Positions 42,722-54,789 of a DNA stretch of 64,000 bases are shown here, piece by piece. How positions within the stretch are numbered: position 1 is the first letter of the stretch; each line of letters starts with the position of its first letter. This DNA is from Terebella lapidaria (taxonomy: Eukaryota; Annelida; Polychaeta; Terebellida; Terebellidae), in assembly GCA_949152475.1 (NCBI GenBank), contig OX424564.1, forward strand, positions 38,934,165-38,998,164, in the 5' to 3' direction. Position numbers and translations under genes: made by a program. The notes under the pieces were generated by a model. That model was not told the origin of the DNA and ran no database searches. It saw only the letters and a program-made list of their open reading frames with translations.

Positions 42722-43263
42722 AGAGAACCTACTGTGGTTGCAGTATTTATAGGAAATATTGACTTGTGCCAATGTCAATTTTGTTTGAGTAAATCAATTA
42801 ACAGTTTACAAATGGTTGAGCAAATCAATTAGCAGTTTCCAGAACAGTTTGCCAAGAAGAGTGACATATGTTGAGTATAGATAATTAACAGTTAGTGAAT
42901 TTAATTGTTTCTTATATGCGTATCTGACACTGAGTAAAACAATTAGCAGTTAGTTGATTGATAAACATAATTAGCGTTTGAAGTTATATTTTTTGAAGTA
43001 TGCTGAAAGGAAGTATTTTCAAAATGGTATTACTGCGGTGCTTTCCAGCAATAGATTCTTAGGCAGAGATTTTATTAGGCATGAAATTGTTTTTTTGAAA
43101 CTGAAGATGTGTCAAATTGACTTGCATTGCTTCAGGAGACTTCAAATAAAATGCGATGAAATAAAAACAAAATGTACTAAAATGAACTGAAAAACAAAAT
43201 ATTCATAAAATATTTATAAATGTGTTTTGACTCTTACAATATGCTAGGCACGGGCTAAGTATG
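42722..43263 (-). promoter_or_regulatory. 542-bp spacer between copies D and C, with PLE promoter
   Basis: Contains a minus-strand TATAAATA (42744-42751), 30 nt above the inferred start near 42720. The 245 bp nearest copy C are shared with copy B; they carry repeated CTAATTGATTT/GTTAATTGATTT-like words. The remaining about 297 bp are AT-rich. A 70-codon plus-strand ORF (42978-43190) is recurrent only because the whole unit is duplicated. This is the part of the element missing from retrocopies such as A. Confidence 0.5.
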
Positions 43264-43371
43264 TTTTGGAGAGTATAAAAAATGCACTGGCACATGATAA
43301 TTGTAAGAGTAACACATAACATAAAACAGCAATAAAAATTCAATGAGCGACATTGAACAAATTTTGTTGGA

Positions 43372-45654
43372 TTATTTAAGTTTGCTTCTGACTAAAAGTT
43401 CTTTAAGATTTTGATGCTTCTTGTAAGCTGTTGCTATTTTAATATCACCATCAGTATTTTTGTTGAGTTGTTTCATATGCTTTTTAACAATTTGGGCTGA
43501 AAGGGTACCTGTTTTTGAGAAGGGTACTATATACACCATGTCGAATTTATTTTTACTTTTGTTCAAAGGGTCATACTTTGTAAATTTTTGAACGTTGAGG
43601 CCATGAGGTTCGAAAGTGCCTAGAGTATCAATCCAACAATATTCCCTTTCAAGTCGCCATTGTTTGTTTAAAAGTTCATCACCAAGATCGGAAACCTGTT
43701 CAATTGGTAAAAGAGAAAAACAATCGATGGAAAATTCAGTTTTGCTGTGAAATTTAGATAGATGACTGTATAATGCATTTTCCTCATTGCAGCTAGTTAT
43801 TGCAGCACGGTGACGATTGTTTCTGAATTTGAGTGATTTACCGGTTTCACCTACATATTGTTTTTCGCAAAGCTTACAAGTGTATAGATAAATTATATTT
43901 TCTGAGTTGCAATCCAAAGCTGAGTTGATTGAGTAGGTCTGTTCAAAAACTGATCCCGAGAAATTTTGACAATTTGGAACTAAATGACATGTCTGACATT
44001 GTCTAGAATTACAAGGTTTTGAGCCAGACGAGCTGGAAGTGGGCAATTGAAAATCAGCACCTAGTCTTTCCTCACTGTTCAAAATTCTCAATGTTTCATT
44101 CTTGATTTTGCGAAGCCAACGTTTTGAATAGTTACGTTTCGAAAGTGCCTTGAATAATATTTGACAAGCTGATTCAACATCATCTGGATATGAGCAAATA
44201 TGGAAAAATCGAAAAACTTGGGACTTGATTAGTCCTTTATAAGTGTGTTTTGGATGAAAAGAGAGCTTATGCAACAACTGATGAGTATCCGTTGGCTTGA
44301 AGAAAACTTTTGCTTCTAATGTGTTTTCTTTGCTCCTGAACAAAGTAGTATCCAAAAAATTAACTGAATCAGTACTAATTTCAGCTTTGAAGTTGATTGA
44401 TGCCCTATGAGAATTGAAAATTTCGAGAAACTGGTGAAATTTGGAAATGCCATGTGGCCAAATGAGGAAAATGTCATCTAAATACCTATAATAGCAATCT
44501 GGTTTGAATGGACACTTTTGTAAAGCTTGCTTTTCAAATTCAGCCATATAAATATCTGCATAATGAGGTGCATATTTCTGACCCATGGCTGTGCCTGAAA
44601 CTTGTAGGAATGTCTTACCGTCAAATTCAAAGTCATTACATTTAAGTGAAATTTCCAATAATTCTATTATACCTTTGAATAGTTCATTGTTTGCCAAAGT
44701 CGGGAATGCATTTTTAATTGCTTGGATACCTTCTTCATGATTTATATTAGTATACATACTTTCAACATCTAAAGTGATTAGTAAAGAATTTGGATCTAGT
44801 TCAAGCCCTCTAACTTTATCTAAAAAGTCATACGTGTTTTTTATATATGACGGATGCTTATTTGCTTGATCTTTTATATATGAATCAATATACATAGCTA
44901 CTTTTTCAGATTCACTGCTGCAGTCCGAAACAATTGGGCGCCCTGGAGGCATTACATTTGGAATTGGCCAGGAGTCTTTGGGTTTATGAATTTTAGGTAG
45001 CATATAAAATCTTCTTTGACGAGGGCGTTCTGGTGGTAAAAGAAATTGGAATACTTTTTCAGAAAGGCATCCAGAATTGCGTAATCCTTTTAAAATTTTT
45101 GTTATTTTTGCTGAATTTTCTAGGTAAAGAGGAGTGTCAATTTCTCTGTAATGAGCTGGATTGTATAATTGACGAAAGCCTTCATTAATATAATTTTGCC
45201 TATCCATAATTACGACTGCACTACCTTTATCTGCTTTTTTAATTACCAAGTCTACGTTATTTTGTAAATTCTTTATAGTTTTATATTCCATTTTTGTTAG
45301 GTTTTTGGTTTCTGGTTGAATTTTCAAGTTTTCAATTTCCTTAGATATTGCCGAAATGCAATCTAAAATGGGCTTGTCAATCATGGAACTCGGTGGAGTC
45401 CAGGTAGATTTTGGAGTGAATTTTGATCTATTTGTGAATGAATTTGGACGGTGAGAAAAATAATTTTGAAGTTTGAGTTTTCTACCCAAATCTTGCACAG
45501 CTTGTTTAATTGGATCCAATGTTATTTTGGGTGTGGGAACAAATGTTAAACCACGATTTAGAAGAGCGATTTGTGTGTCCGAAAGTGTAAATTTGGAAAG
45601 GTTTACAACATTATTAGTCGTACTGGAGTTCGGTGGACTCTCAGAATGATTTAG
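43372..45654 (-). CDS. PLE ORF2 copy D: RT plus GIY-YIG
   Basis: Intact. C-terminal part DMVYIVPFSKTGTLS...SKLK as in copies A and F, upstream part SIDCF, RFFHICSYP, KAEIST as in copies B and C; unique change MIDKPIL for MIDKPVL. Frame open from the heptamer at 45654-45660. Confidence 0.9.
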   Translation of the reverse strand, partial: LNHSESPPNSSTTNNVVNLSKFTLSDTQIALLNRGLTFVPTPKITLDPIKQAVQDLGRKLKLQNYFSHRPNSFTNRSKFTPKSTWTPPSSMIDKPILDCISAISKEIENLKIQPETKNLTKMEYKTIKNLQNNVDLVIKKADKGSAVVIMDRQNYINEGFRQLYNPAHYREIDTPLYLENSAKITKILKGLRNSGCLSEKVFQFLLPPERPRQRRFYMLPKIHKPKDSWPIPNVMPPGRPIVSDCSSESEKVAMYIDSYIKDQANKHPSYIKNTYDFLDKVRGLELDPNSLLITLDVESMYTNINHEEGIQAIKNAFPTLANNELFKGIIELLEISLKCNDFEFDGKTFLQVSGTAMGQKYAPHYADIYMAEFEKQALQKCPFKPDCYYRYLDDIFLIWPHGISKFHQFLEIFNSHRASINFKAEISTDSVNFLDTTLFRSKENTLEAKVFFKPTDTHQLLHKLSFHPKHTYKGLIKSQVFRFFHICSYPDDVESACQILFKALSKRNYSKRWLRKIKNETLRILNSEERLGADFQLPTSSSSGSKPCNSRQCQTCHLVPNCQNFSGSVFEQTYSINSALDCNSENIIYLYTCKLCEKQYVGETGKSLKFRNNRHRAAITSCNEENALYSHLSKFHSKTEFSIDCFSLLPIEQVSDLGDELLNKQWRLEREYCWIDTLGTFEPHGLNVQKFTKYDPLNKSKNKFDMVYIVPFSKTGTLSAQIVKKHMKQLNKNTDGDIKIATAYKKHQNLKELLVRSKLK

Positions 45655-47360
45655 TTTAAATGACTGAGCCAGAATTTCAACATTTCATTGGCCGTTTGTT
45701 CAGTCCAATGAATGTTATCTGTCTGTGTAGAAAACTTGATTGGATCCAACTGTTTAACAACTGTGAGATTGCTGAAACGTGAACTCATGTCATCCAAAGC
45801 CCTGTTAATCATATCCAAGTTGCGTTTCTCTACAGACGGAAGATTGTCTGAGTAGTTAATTTTTGGAATGAGAATTTTGGAGTGGGGGAAGATTCGGAAA
45901 GCACTGCTGAGCATATTCCTCAGTTCTGGAATTGAAGTAACACTTGGTTTGGAGCTTCGATTGTTCAGGCCTACACTTAAGATTAAGTTTTGGGGGGCAT
46001 CAAATGATTTTTTACAGGCCGTGAACATCATTCTTAGATGGTTGAACAAAGCTCCAGGATAAGACACAACTTGGATATCACTGACAGGGGATTTGGTGAT
46101 GCGAGAAAGGTTAGAAGAGCCGAGGATGACAGTGGAGGAGGTTAGTTTAGGAAGGGCCCAAAGAGTTTTGGGTCCTCTGATAGTGGAAGGAGAGACATGG
46201 AAAGTGGTGTTAGGAGAGTTTTTAGGAGAGACAAAGCGAGTGCGTTTGCCTTTGGGTAGAGAGGAGGGTGAGAGTTCAGGAGAAGAAGGAGAGCGCGGAC
46301 GCCGTTTGGGCGTGGCACTAAGGCGGTTATCAGGAGAAGAGCGAGAGAGAGGTGGCCAATCATCAGATGATGATAGACAAGGAGGGTTAGAGAGGGTATC
46401 AAGGAGTTGGAAGCGGTTAGAAGTGGACACAGAGGGAGGGGTGTTATTTGAAGATGGAGGTGAAGAGCGAGAGGGTTTAGGATTGTTAGTAGGAGAGTTG
46501 GCACGTTTTAGGTCCATTAGGAGGCGGCCAAAGAAGTTAGAGCCTTGACCATGACGGTTAACACCCCAGTGGCTGTCAGGAACTGGATGGACAATGTGAC
46601 ACCCTTCAGGAAGACCCATCAGAGTGTCACGGAACAATTTGCAAGAATTAAACTTAACTTGAAGAAGTTGACGCATGATTCCATTTTTACTTTTATGCCA
46701 GAATGGGGACAGACTAGGAATTTCACTAGCCAAACGTTTGGCCACTCCTGCATGGGGAGCCCTGAGGATCCGATTGGCTAGGTGTTGACAGTCATGGTAC
46801 CGGGCTTTGTGATACTGATAGATGTGCTCAAGGCTAGGGAATCTCATACCACGATAGGATATATTACATGGGAAGAAATTACTAAGTGGGTGTTTGTGAC
46901 CTTTTACCTCGCAAGTCTGAGGTTTTGATTGAGAGTTAGAATTTGGAATAGGGGAATTTGGAAGAGTAGAGGTTTTGAATTTCTGGATGGTGGAAGCCTG
47001 AAGTTTTTTGCCGAAATGAGATTTAGCCTGCTGAATGACGAGAGCTACCGAATTTGCAATGTCCGAATCTGATAAACCTAAAGAGGAAATGTGGGCCAAA
47101 AGGTTTTGAATTGAGCTCTCATAGTGTTCCACCAAATGTTTGGTCACGTTTTGTACCCAATTTTGATTAATTTTGGAGATTTTTTGTTTGATTAGGGGAC
47201 CAGAACAAGCAGGTTTAATGAAGTCATCCAGGTGTTGTTGTTTTTTACTGAAAGCCCTGGTGACTTGGCCTTGAGACTGCTGGAGCATTAGTGACAGGTG
47301 GTGAAAACATTGAAGAAGAGTGTAAAAAGAACGGAAGTGAGGAGGTTTAGAAAGAGCCAT
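45651..47360 (-). CDS. PLE ORF1 copy D: NADAR and SGNH-like
   Basis: Same 569-aa protein as copies A-C, start ATG at 47360. Confidence 0.85.
   Translation of the reverse strand: MALSKPPHFRSFYTLLQCFHHLSLMLQQSQGQVTRAFSKKQQHLDDFIKPACSGPLIKQKISKINQNWVQNVTKHLVEHYESSIQNLLAHISSLGLSDSDIANSVALVIQQAKSHFGKKLQASTIQKFKTSTLPNSPIPNSNSQSKPQTCEVKGHKHPLSNFFPCNISYRGMRFPSLEHIYQYHKARYHDCQHLANRILRAPHAGVAKRLASEIPSLSPFWHKSKNGIMRQLLQVKFNSCKLFRDTLMGLPEGCHIVHPVPDSHWGVNRHGQGSNFFGRLLMDLKRANSPTNNPKPSRSSPPSSNNTPPSVSTSNRFQLLDTLSNPPCLSSSDDWPPLSRSSPDNRLSATPKRRPRSPSSPELSPSSLPKGKRTRFVSPKNSPNTTFHVSPSTIRGPKTLWALPKLTSSTVILGSSNLSRITKSPVSDIQVVSYPGALFNHLRMMFTACKKSFDAPQNLILSVGLNNRSSKPSVTSIPELRNMLSSAFRIFPHSKILIPKINYSDNLPSVEKRNLDMINRALDDMSSRFSNLTVVKQLDPIKFSTQTDNIHWTEQTANEMLKFWLSHLN
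45654..45660 (-). promoter_or_regulatory. -1 frameshift heptamer, copy D
   Basis: U UUA AAC before UAA, same context as copy A. Confidence 0.65.
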
Positions 47361-47593
47361 GATACGTTTCAGCAATTAATTTTGAAAGTATTAAAACCAG
47401 AACGTGTTTGATTTGGATGATAAAACCAAAGGATAAAATTATGAAAAATAAAAACAATTGTATAAAATGAGAACACAACGTTTGAAGAAACCTGAATGCA
47501 AAGATATGGTCAATAATCTGACCAGTATCTAAAACACAACAAAATAATACAAAACAATATAAAAGAGGTTACTCACAATGTACTCTGCCTGTT

Positions 47594-47631
47594 GCACGAC
47601 CGGTTTCGGAGTTGAATCCTTTGTCAAGTGC
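47594..47631 (-). ncRNA. Hammerhead-like fold, copy D
   Basis: Identical to the copy A motif. Confidence 0.45.
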
Positions 47632-47639
47632 GGAAGTCT

Positions 47640-48181
47640 AGAGAACCTACTGTGGTTGCAGTATTTATAGGAAATATTGACTTGTGCCAATGTCAATTTT
47701 GTTTGAGTAAATCAATTAACAGTTTACAAATGGTTGAGCAAATCAATTAGCAGTTTCCAGAACAGTTTGCCAAGAAGAGTGACATATGTTGAGTATAGAT
47801 AATTAACAGTTAGTGAATTTAATTGTTTCTTATATGCGTATCTGACACTGAGTAAAACAATTAGCAGTTAGTTGATTGATAAACATAATTAGCGTTTGAA
47901 GTTATATTTTTTGAAGTATGCTGAAAGGAAGTATTTTCAAAATGGTATTACTGCGGTGCTTTCCAGCAATAGATTCTTAGGCAGAGATTTTATTAGGCAT
48001 GAAATTGTTTTTTTGAAACTGAAGATGTGTCAAATTGACTTGCATTGCTTCAGGAGACTTCAAATAAAATGCGATGAAATAAAAACAAAATGTACTAAAA
48101 TGAACTGAAAAACAAAATATTCATAAAATATTTATAAATGTGTTTTGACTCTTACAATATGCTAGGCACGGGCTAAGTATG
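47640..48181 (-). promoter_or_regulatory. 542-bp spacer between copies E and D, with PLE promoter
   Basis: Repeats the D-C spacer at an offset of 4918 bp, with TATAAATA at 47662-47669. Confidence 0.5.
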
Positions 48182-50250
48182 TTTTGGAGAGTATAAAAAA
48201 TGCACTGGCACATGATAATTGTAAGAGTAACACATAACATAAAACAGCAATAAAAATTCAATGAGCGACATTGAACAAATTTTGTTGGATTATTTAAGTT
48301 TGCTTCTGACTAAAAGTTCTTTAAGATTTTGATGCTTCTTGTAAGCTGTTGCTATTTTAATATCACCATCAGTATTTTTGTTGAGTTGTTTCATATGCTT
48401 TTTAACAATTTGGGCTGAAAGGGTACCTGTTTTTGAGAAGGGTACTATATACACCATGTCGAATTTATTTTTACTTTTGTTCAAAGGGTCATACTTTGTA
48501 AATTTTTGAACGTTGAGGCCATGAGGTTCGAAAGTGCCTAGAGTATCAATCCAACAATATTCCCTTTCAAGTCGCCATTGTTTGTTTAAAAGTTCATCAC
48601 CAAGATCGGAAACCTGTTCAATTGGTAAAAGAGAAAAACAATCGATGGAAAATTCAGTTTTGCTGTGAAATTTAGATAGATGACTGTATAATGCATTTTC
48701 CTCATTGCAGCTAGTTATTGCAGCACGGTGACGATTGTTTCTGAATTTGAGTGATTTACCGGTTTCACCTACATATTGTTTTTCGCAAAGCTTACAAGTG
48801 TATAGATAAATTATATTTTCTGAGTTGCAATCCAAAGCTGAGTTGATTGAGTAGGTCTGTTCAAAAACTGATCCCGAGAAATTTTGACAATTTGGAACTA
48901 AATGACATGTCTGACATTGTCTAGAATTACAAGGTTTTGAGCCAGACGAGCTGGAAGTGGGCAATTGAAAATCAGCACCTAGTCTTTCCTCACTGTTCAA
49001 AATTCTCAATGTTTCATTCTTGATTTTGCGAAGCCAACGTTTTGAATAGTTACGTTTCGAAAGTGCCTTGAATAATATTTGACAAGCTGATTCAACATCA
49101 TCTGGATATGAGCAAATATGGAAAAATCGAAAAACTTGGGACTTGATTAGTCCTTTATAAGTGTGTTTTGGATGAAAAGAGAGCTTATGCAACAACTGAT
49201 GAGTATCCGTTGGCTTGAAGAAAACTTTTGCTTCTAATGTGTTTTCTTTGCTCCTGAACAAAGTAGTATCCAAAAAATTAACTGAATCAGTACTAATTTC
49301 AGCTTTGAAGTTGATTGATGCCCTATGAGAATTGAAAATTTCGAGAAACTGGTGAAATTTGGAAATGCCATGTGGCCAAATGAGGAAAATGTCATCTAAA
49401 TACCTATAATAGCAATCTGGTTTGAATGGACACTTTTGTAAAGCTTGCTTTTCAAATTCAGCCATATAAATATCTGCATAATGAGGTGCATATTTCTGAC
49501 CCATGGCTGTGCCTGAAACTTGTAGGAATGTCTTACCGTCAAATTCAAAGTCATTACATTTAAGTGAAATTTCCAATAATTCTATTATACCTTTGAATAG
49601 TTCATTGTTTGCCAAAGTCGGGAATGCATTTTTAATTGCTTGGATACCTTCTTCATGATTTATATTAGTATACATACTTTCAACATCTAAAGTGATTAGT
49701 AAAGAATTTGGATCTAGTTCAAGCCCTCTAACTTTATCTAAAAAGTCATACGTGTTTTTTATATATGACGGATGCTTATTTGCTTGATCTTTTATATATG
49801 AATCAATATACATAGCTACTTTTTCAGATTCACTGCTGCAGTCCGAAACAATTGGGCGCCCTGGAGGCATTACATTTGGAATTGGCCAGGAGTCTTTGGG
49901 TTTATGAATTTTAGGTAGCATATAAAATCTTCTTTGACGAGGGCGTTCTGGTGGTAAAAGAAATTGGAATACTTTTTCAGAAAGGCATCCAGAATTGCGT
50001 AATCCTTTTAAAATTTTTGTTATTTTTGCTGAATTTTCTAGGTAAAGAGGAGTGTCAATTTCTCTGTAATGAGCTGGATTGTATAATTGACGAAAGCCTT
50101 CATTAATATAATTTTGCCTATCCATAATTACGACTGCACTACCTTTATCTGCTTTTTTAATTACCAAGTCTACGTTATTTTGTAAATTCTTTATAGTTTT
50201 ATATTCCATTTTTGTTAGGTTTTTGGTTTCTGGTTGAATTTTCAAGTTTT
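48182..50250 (-). mobile_element. Penelope-like element copy E, 5'-truncated
   Basis: Retains the 3' UTR and most of ORF2. At 50250 the element sequence (CAAGTTTT) passes into satellite (TGTGTACGTGTG). Its 3' side is the D-E spacer, so it belongs to the 4918-bp tandem series and was cut back, rather than inserted into satellite on its own. Confidence 0.9.
48290..50250 (-). pseudogene. PLE ORF2 copy E, lacking its N terminus
   Basis: Codes for the part corresponding to residues about 75-725 of ORF2, with all RT and GIY-YIG motifs. ORF1, leader and promoter are gone. Because the satellite is open in this frame, the ORF continues another 4.6 kb upstream as a 2192-codon satellite-RT fusion ending at 54868; this is a by-product of the repeat and not evidence of a protein. 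Confidence 0.8.
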
Positions 50251-53200
50251 TGTGTACGTGTGCTGTACTGTCTCTGTGTACGTGTGTTGTACTGTATCTG
50301 TGTACGTGTGTTGTACTGTCTCTGTGTAGGTGTGCTGTACTGTCTCTGTGTACGTGTGCTGTACTGTCTCTGTGTACGTGTGCTGTACTGTCTCTGTGTA
50401 CGTGTGTTGTACTGTATCTGTGTACGTGTGTTGTACTGTCTCTGTGTACGTGTGCTGTACTGTCTCTGTGTACGTGTGTTGTACTGTCTCTGTGTACGTG
50501 TGTTGTACTGTATCTGTGTACGTGTGTTGTACTGTCTCTGTATAGGTGTGTTGTACTGTCTCTGTGTACGTGTGTTGTACTGTATCTGTGTACGTGTGTT
50601 GTACTGTCTCTGTGTAGGTGTGCTGTACTGTATCTGTGTACATGTGCTGTACTGTCTCTGTGTATGTGTGTTGTACTGTCTCTGTGTACGTGTGTTGTAC
50701 TGTCTCTGTGTACATGTGTTGTACTATATCTGTGTACGTGTGTTGTACTGTCTCTGTGTACGTGTGTTGTACTGTCTCTGTGTACATGTGTTGTACTGTC
50801 TCTGTGTACGTGTGTTGTACTGTCTCTGTGTACGTGTGCTGTACTGTCTCTGTGTACGTGTGTTGTACTGTCTCTGTGTACATGTGTTGTACTGTCTCTG
50901 TGTACGTGTGTTGTACTGTCTCTGTGTACGTGTGCTGTACTGTCTCTGTGTACGTGTGTTGTACTGTCTCTGTGTACATGTGTTGTACTGTCTCTGTGTA
51001 CGTGTGTTGTACTGTCTCTGTGTACATGTGTTGTACTATATCTGTGTACGTGTGTTGTACTGTATCTGTGTACGTGTGTTGTACTGTCTCTGTGTACATG
51101 TGTTGTACTGTCTCTGTGTACGTGTGTTGTACTGTCTCTGTGTACATGTGTTGTACTATATCTGTGTACGTGTGTTGTACTGTCTCTGTGTACCTGTGTT
51201 GTACTGTCTCTGTGTACGTGTGTTGTACTGTCTCTGTGTACATGTGTTGTACTATATATGTGTACGTGTGTTGTACTGTATCTGTGTACGTGTGTTGTAC
51301 TGTCTCTGTGTATGTGTGTTGTACTGTCTCTGTGTATGTGTGTTGTACTGTCTCTGTGTATGTGTGTTGTACTGTCTCTGTGTACGTGTGCTGTACTGTC
51401 TCTGTGTACGTGTGTTGTACTGTCTCTGTGTACGTGTGCTGTACTGTCTCTGTGTACGTGTGTTGTACTGTATCTGTGTACGTGTGCTGTACTGTCTCTG
51501 TGTACGTGTGTTGTACTGTATCTGTGTACGTGTGTTGTACTGTCTCTGTGTACATGTGCTGTACTGTCTCTGTGTACGTGTGTTGTACTGTCTCTGTGTA
51601 CGTGTGCTGTACTGTCTCTGTGTACGTGTGTTGTACTGTATCTGTGTACGTGTGTTGTACTGTCTCTGTGTACATGTGCTGTACTGTCTCTGTGTACGTG
51701 TGTTGTACTGTCTCTGTGTACGTGTGCTGTACTGTCTCTGTGTACGTGTGTTGTACTGTCTCTGTGTACATGTGCTGTACTGTCTCTGTGTACATGTGCT
51801 GTACTGTCTCTGTGTACGTGTGTTGTACTGTCTCTGTGTACGTGTGCTGTACTGTCTCTGTGTACGTGTGCTGTACTGTCTCTGTGTACGTGTGCTGTAC
51901 TGTCTCTGTGTACGTGTGCTGTACTGTCTCTGTGTACGTGTGCTGTACTGTCTCTGTGTACGTGTGTTGTACTGTCTCTGTGTACGTGTGCTGTACTGTC
52001 TCTGTGTACATGTGTTGTACTGTATCTGTGTACGTGTGCTGTACTGTCTCTGTGTACGTGTGTTGTACTGTATCTGTGTACGTGTGTTGTACTGTATCTG
52101 TGTACGTGTGCTGTACTGTCTCTGTGTACGTGTGCTGTACTGTCTCTGTGTACATGTGCTGTACTGTCTCTGTGTACGTGTGTTGTACTGTCTCTGTGTA
52201 TGTGTGTTGTACTGTCTCTGTGTACGTGTGTTGTACTGTATCTGTGTATGTGTGTTGTACTGTCTCTGTGTACGTGTGTTGTACTGTCTCTGTGTACGTG
52301 TGTTGTACTGTATCTGTGTACGTGTGTTGTACTGTCTCTGTGTACGTGTGTTGTACTGTATCTGTGTACGTGTGTTGTACTGTCTCTGTGTACGTGTGCT
52401 GTACTGTCTCTGTGTACGTGTGTTGTACTGTCTCTGTGTACGTGTGTTGTACTGTATCTGTGTACGTGTGTTGTACTGTCTCTGTGTACGTGTGCTGTAC
52501 TGTCTCTGTGTACGTGTGTTGTACTGTCTCTGTGTACATGTGTTGTACTGTCTCTGTGTACGTGTGTTGTACTGTCTCTGTGTACGTGTGTTGTACTGTC
52601 TCTGTGTACGTGTGCTGTACTGTCTCTGTGTACGTGTGTTGTACTGTATCTGTGTACGTGTGCTGTACTGTCTCTGTGTACGTGTGTTGTACTGTATCTG
52701 TGTATGTGTGTTGTACTGTATCTGTGTACATGTGTTGTACTGTCTCTGTGTACGTGTGTTGTACTGTCTCTGTGTACATGTGTTGTACTGTCTCTGTGTA
52801 CGTGTGTTGTACTGTATCTGTGTATGTGTGTTGTACTGTCTCTGTGTACGTGTGTTGTACTGTATTTGTGTACGTGTGTTGTACTGTCTCTGTGTACGTG
52901 TGTTGTACTGTCTCTGTGTACGTGTGCTGTACTGTCTCTGTGTATGTGTGTTGTACTGTATCTGTGTACGTGTGTTGTACTGTCTCTGTGTACGTGTGTT
53001 GTACTGTATCTGTGTACGTGTGTTGTACTGTCTCTCTGTACGTGTGTTGTACTGTCTCTGTGTACGTGTGTTTTACTGTCTCTGTGTACGTGTGTTGTAC
53101 TGTCTCTGTGTACGTGTGTTGTACTGTATCTGTGTACGTGTGTTGTACTGTATCTGTGTACATGTGTTGTACTGTATCTGTGTACATGTGTTGTACTGTA

Positions 53201-54789
53201 TCTGTGTATGTGTGTTGTACTGTATCTGTGTACGTGTGTTGTACTGTCTCTGTGTACGTGTGTTGTACTGTCTCTGTGTACGTGTGTTGTACTGTCTCTG
53301 TGTATGTGTGTTGTACTGTATCTGTGTACGTGTGTTGTACTCGCTCTCTGTGTATGTGTGTTGTACTGTATCTGTGTACGTGTGTTGTACTGTCTCTGTG
53401 TATGTGTGTTGTACTGTATCTGTGTATGTGTGTTATACTGTCTCTGTGTATGTGTGTTGTACTGTCTCTGTGTATGTGTGTTGTACTGTATCTGTGTACG
53501 TGTGTTGTACTGTATCTGTGTACGTGTGTTGTACTGTATCTGTGTGTGTGTGTTGTACTGTCTCTGTGTGTGTGTGTTGTACTGTATCTGTGTACATGTG
53601 TTGTACTGTATCTGTGTACATGTGTTGTACTGTATCTGTGTGTGTGTGTTGTACTGTATCTGGGTATGTGTGTTGTACTGTATCTGTGTACGTGTGTTGT
53701 ACTGTATCTGTGTGTGTGTGTTGTACTGTATCTGGGTATGTGTGTTGTACTGTATCTGTGTACATGTGTTGTACTGTATCTGTGTGTGTGTGTTGTACTG
53801 TATCTGTGTACGTGTGTTGTACTGTATCTGTGTACGTGTGTTGTACTGTCTCTGTGTGCGTGTGTTGTACTGTATCTGTGTACGTGTGTTGTACTGTATC
53901 TGTGTGCGTGTGTTGTACTGTATCTGTGTACGTGTGTTGTACTGTATCTGTGTGTGTGTGTTGTACTGTATCTGTGTACATGTGTTGTACTGTATCTGTG
54001 TACATGTGTTGTACTGTATCTGTGTGTGTGTGTTGTACTGTATCTGTGTACGTGTGTTGTACTGTATCTGTGTACATGTGTTGTACTGTATCTGTGTACA
54101 TGTGTTGTACTGTATCTGTGTGTGTGTGTTGTACTGTATCTGTGTACGTGTGTTGTACTGTCTCTGTGTACGTGTGTTGTACTGTCTCTGTGTGTGTGTG
54201 TTGTACTGTATCTGTGTACATGTGTTGTACTTTATCTGTGTACGTGTGTTGTACTGTATCTGTGTACGTGTGTTGTACTGTATCTGTGTACATGTGTTGT
54301 ACTGTATCTGTGTACATGTGTTGTACTGTATCTGTGTGTGTGTGTTGTACTGTATCTGTGTACGTGTGTTGTACTGTCTCTGTGTACGTGTGTTGTACTG
54401 TCTCTGTGTATGTGTGTTGTACTGTCTCTGTGTACGTGTGTTGTACTCTCTCTGTGTACGTGTGTTGTACTGTCTCTGTGTACGTGTGTTGTACTGTCTC
54501 TGTGTACGTGTGTTGTACTGTATCTGTGTACGTGTGTTGTACTGTATCTGTGTACGTGTGTTGTACTGTATCTGTGTATGTGTGTTGTACTGTCTCTGCG
54601 TACGTGTGTTGTACTGTCTCTGTGTACGTGTGTTGTACTGTCTCTGTGTACGTGTGTTGTACTGTATCTGTGTACGTGTGTTGTACTGTCTCTCTGTACG
54701 TGTGTTGTACTGTCTCTGTGTACGTGTGTTGTACTGTATCTGTGTACGTGTGTTGTACTGTATCTGTGTACGTGTGTTGTACTGTATCT
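50251..54789. repeat. 24-bp satellite, block 4 (about 189 units)
   Basis: Same unit. The left third is rich in TGCTGT (VRVLYC / TAHVH-coded) variants like the end of block 2; the right third is rich in TGTG and TACATG variants. One unit has the odd CTCGCTCTC form near 53341 that also occurs in blocks 1 and 5. Ends at ...GTACTGTATCT next to copy F. Confidence 0.97.

Larger units (their letters stand above)
43264..47639 (-). mobile_element. Penelope-like element copy D
   Basis: Full-length body in a C-D-E head-to-tail series with exact 4918-bp period (element plus spacer). Its 3' end abuts spacer (CTCCAAAACATACTTAG), not satellite. The 3' end of its ORF2 resembles copies A and F, the rest copies B and C. 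Confidence 0.9.

Noticed and set aside
42978-43190. 70-codon plus-strand ORF in the PLE spacer (also 47896-48108)
   Set aside because: It lies on the strand opposite to the element in AT-rich spacer, has no domain, and is duplicated only with the 4918-bp unit.
42967-43263. The roughly 297-bp part of the spacer as an LTR
   Set aside because: No TG..CA ends, no second copy flanking a single element, and the neighbouring enzymes are of the Penelope class, which uses other terminal structures.
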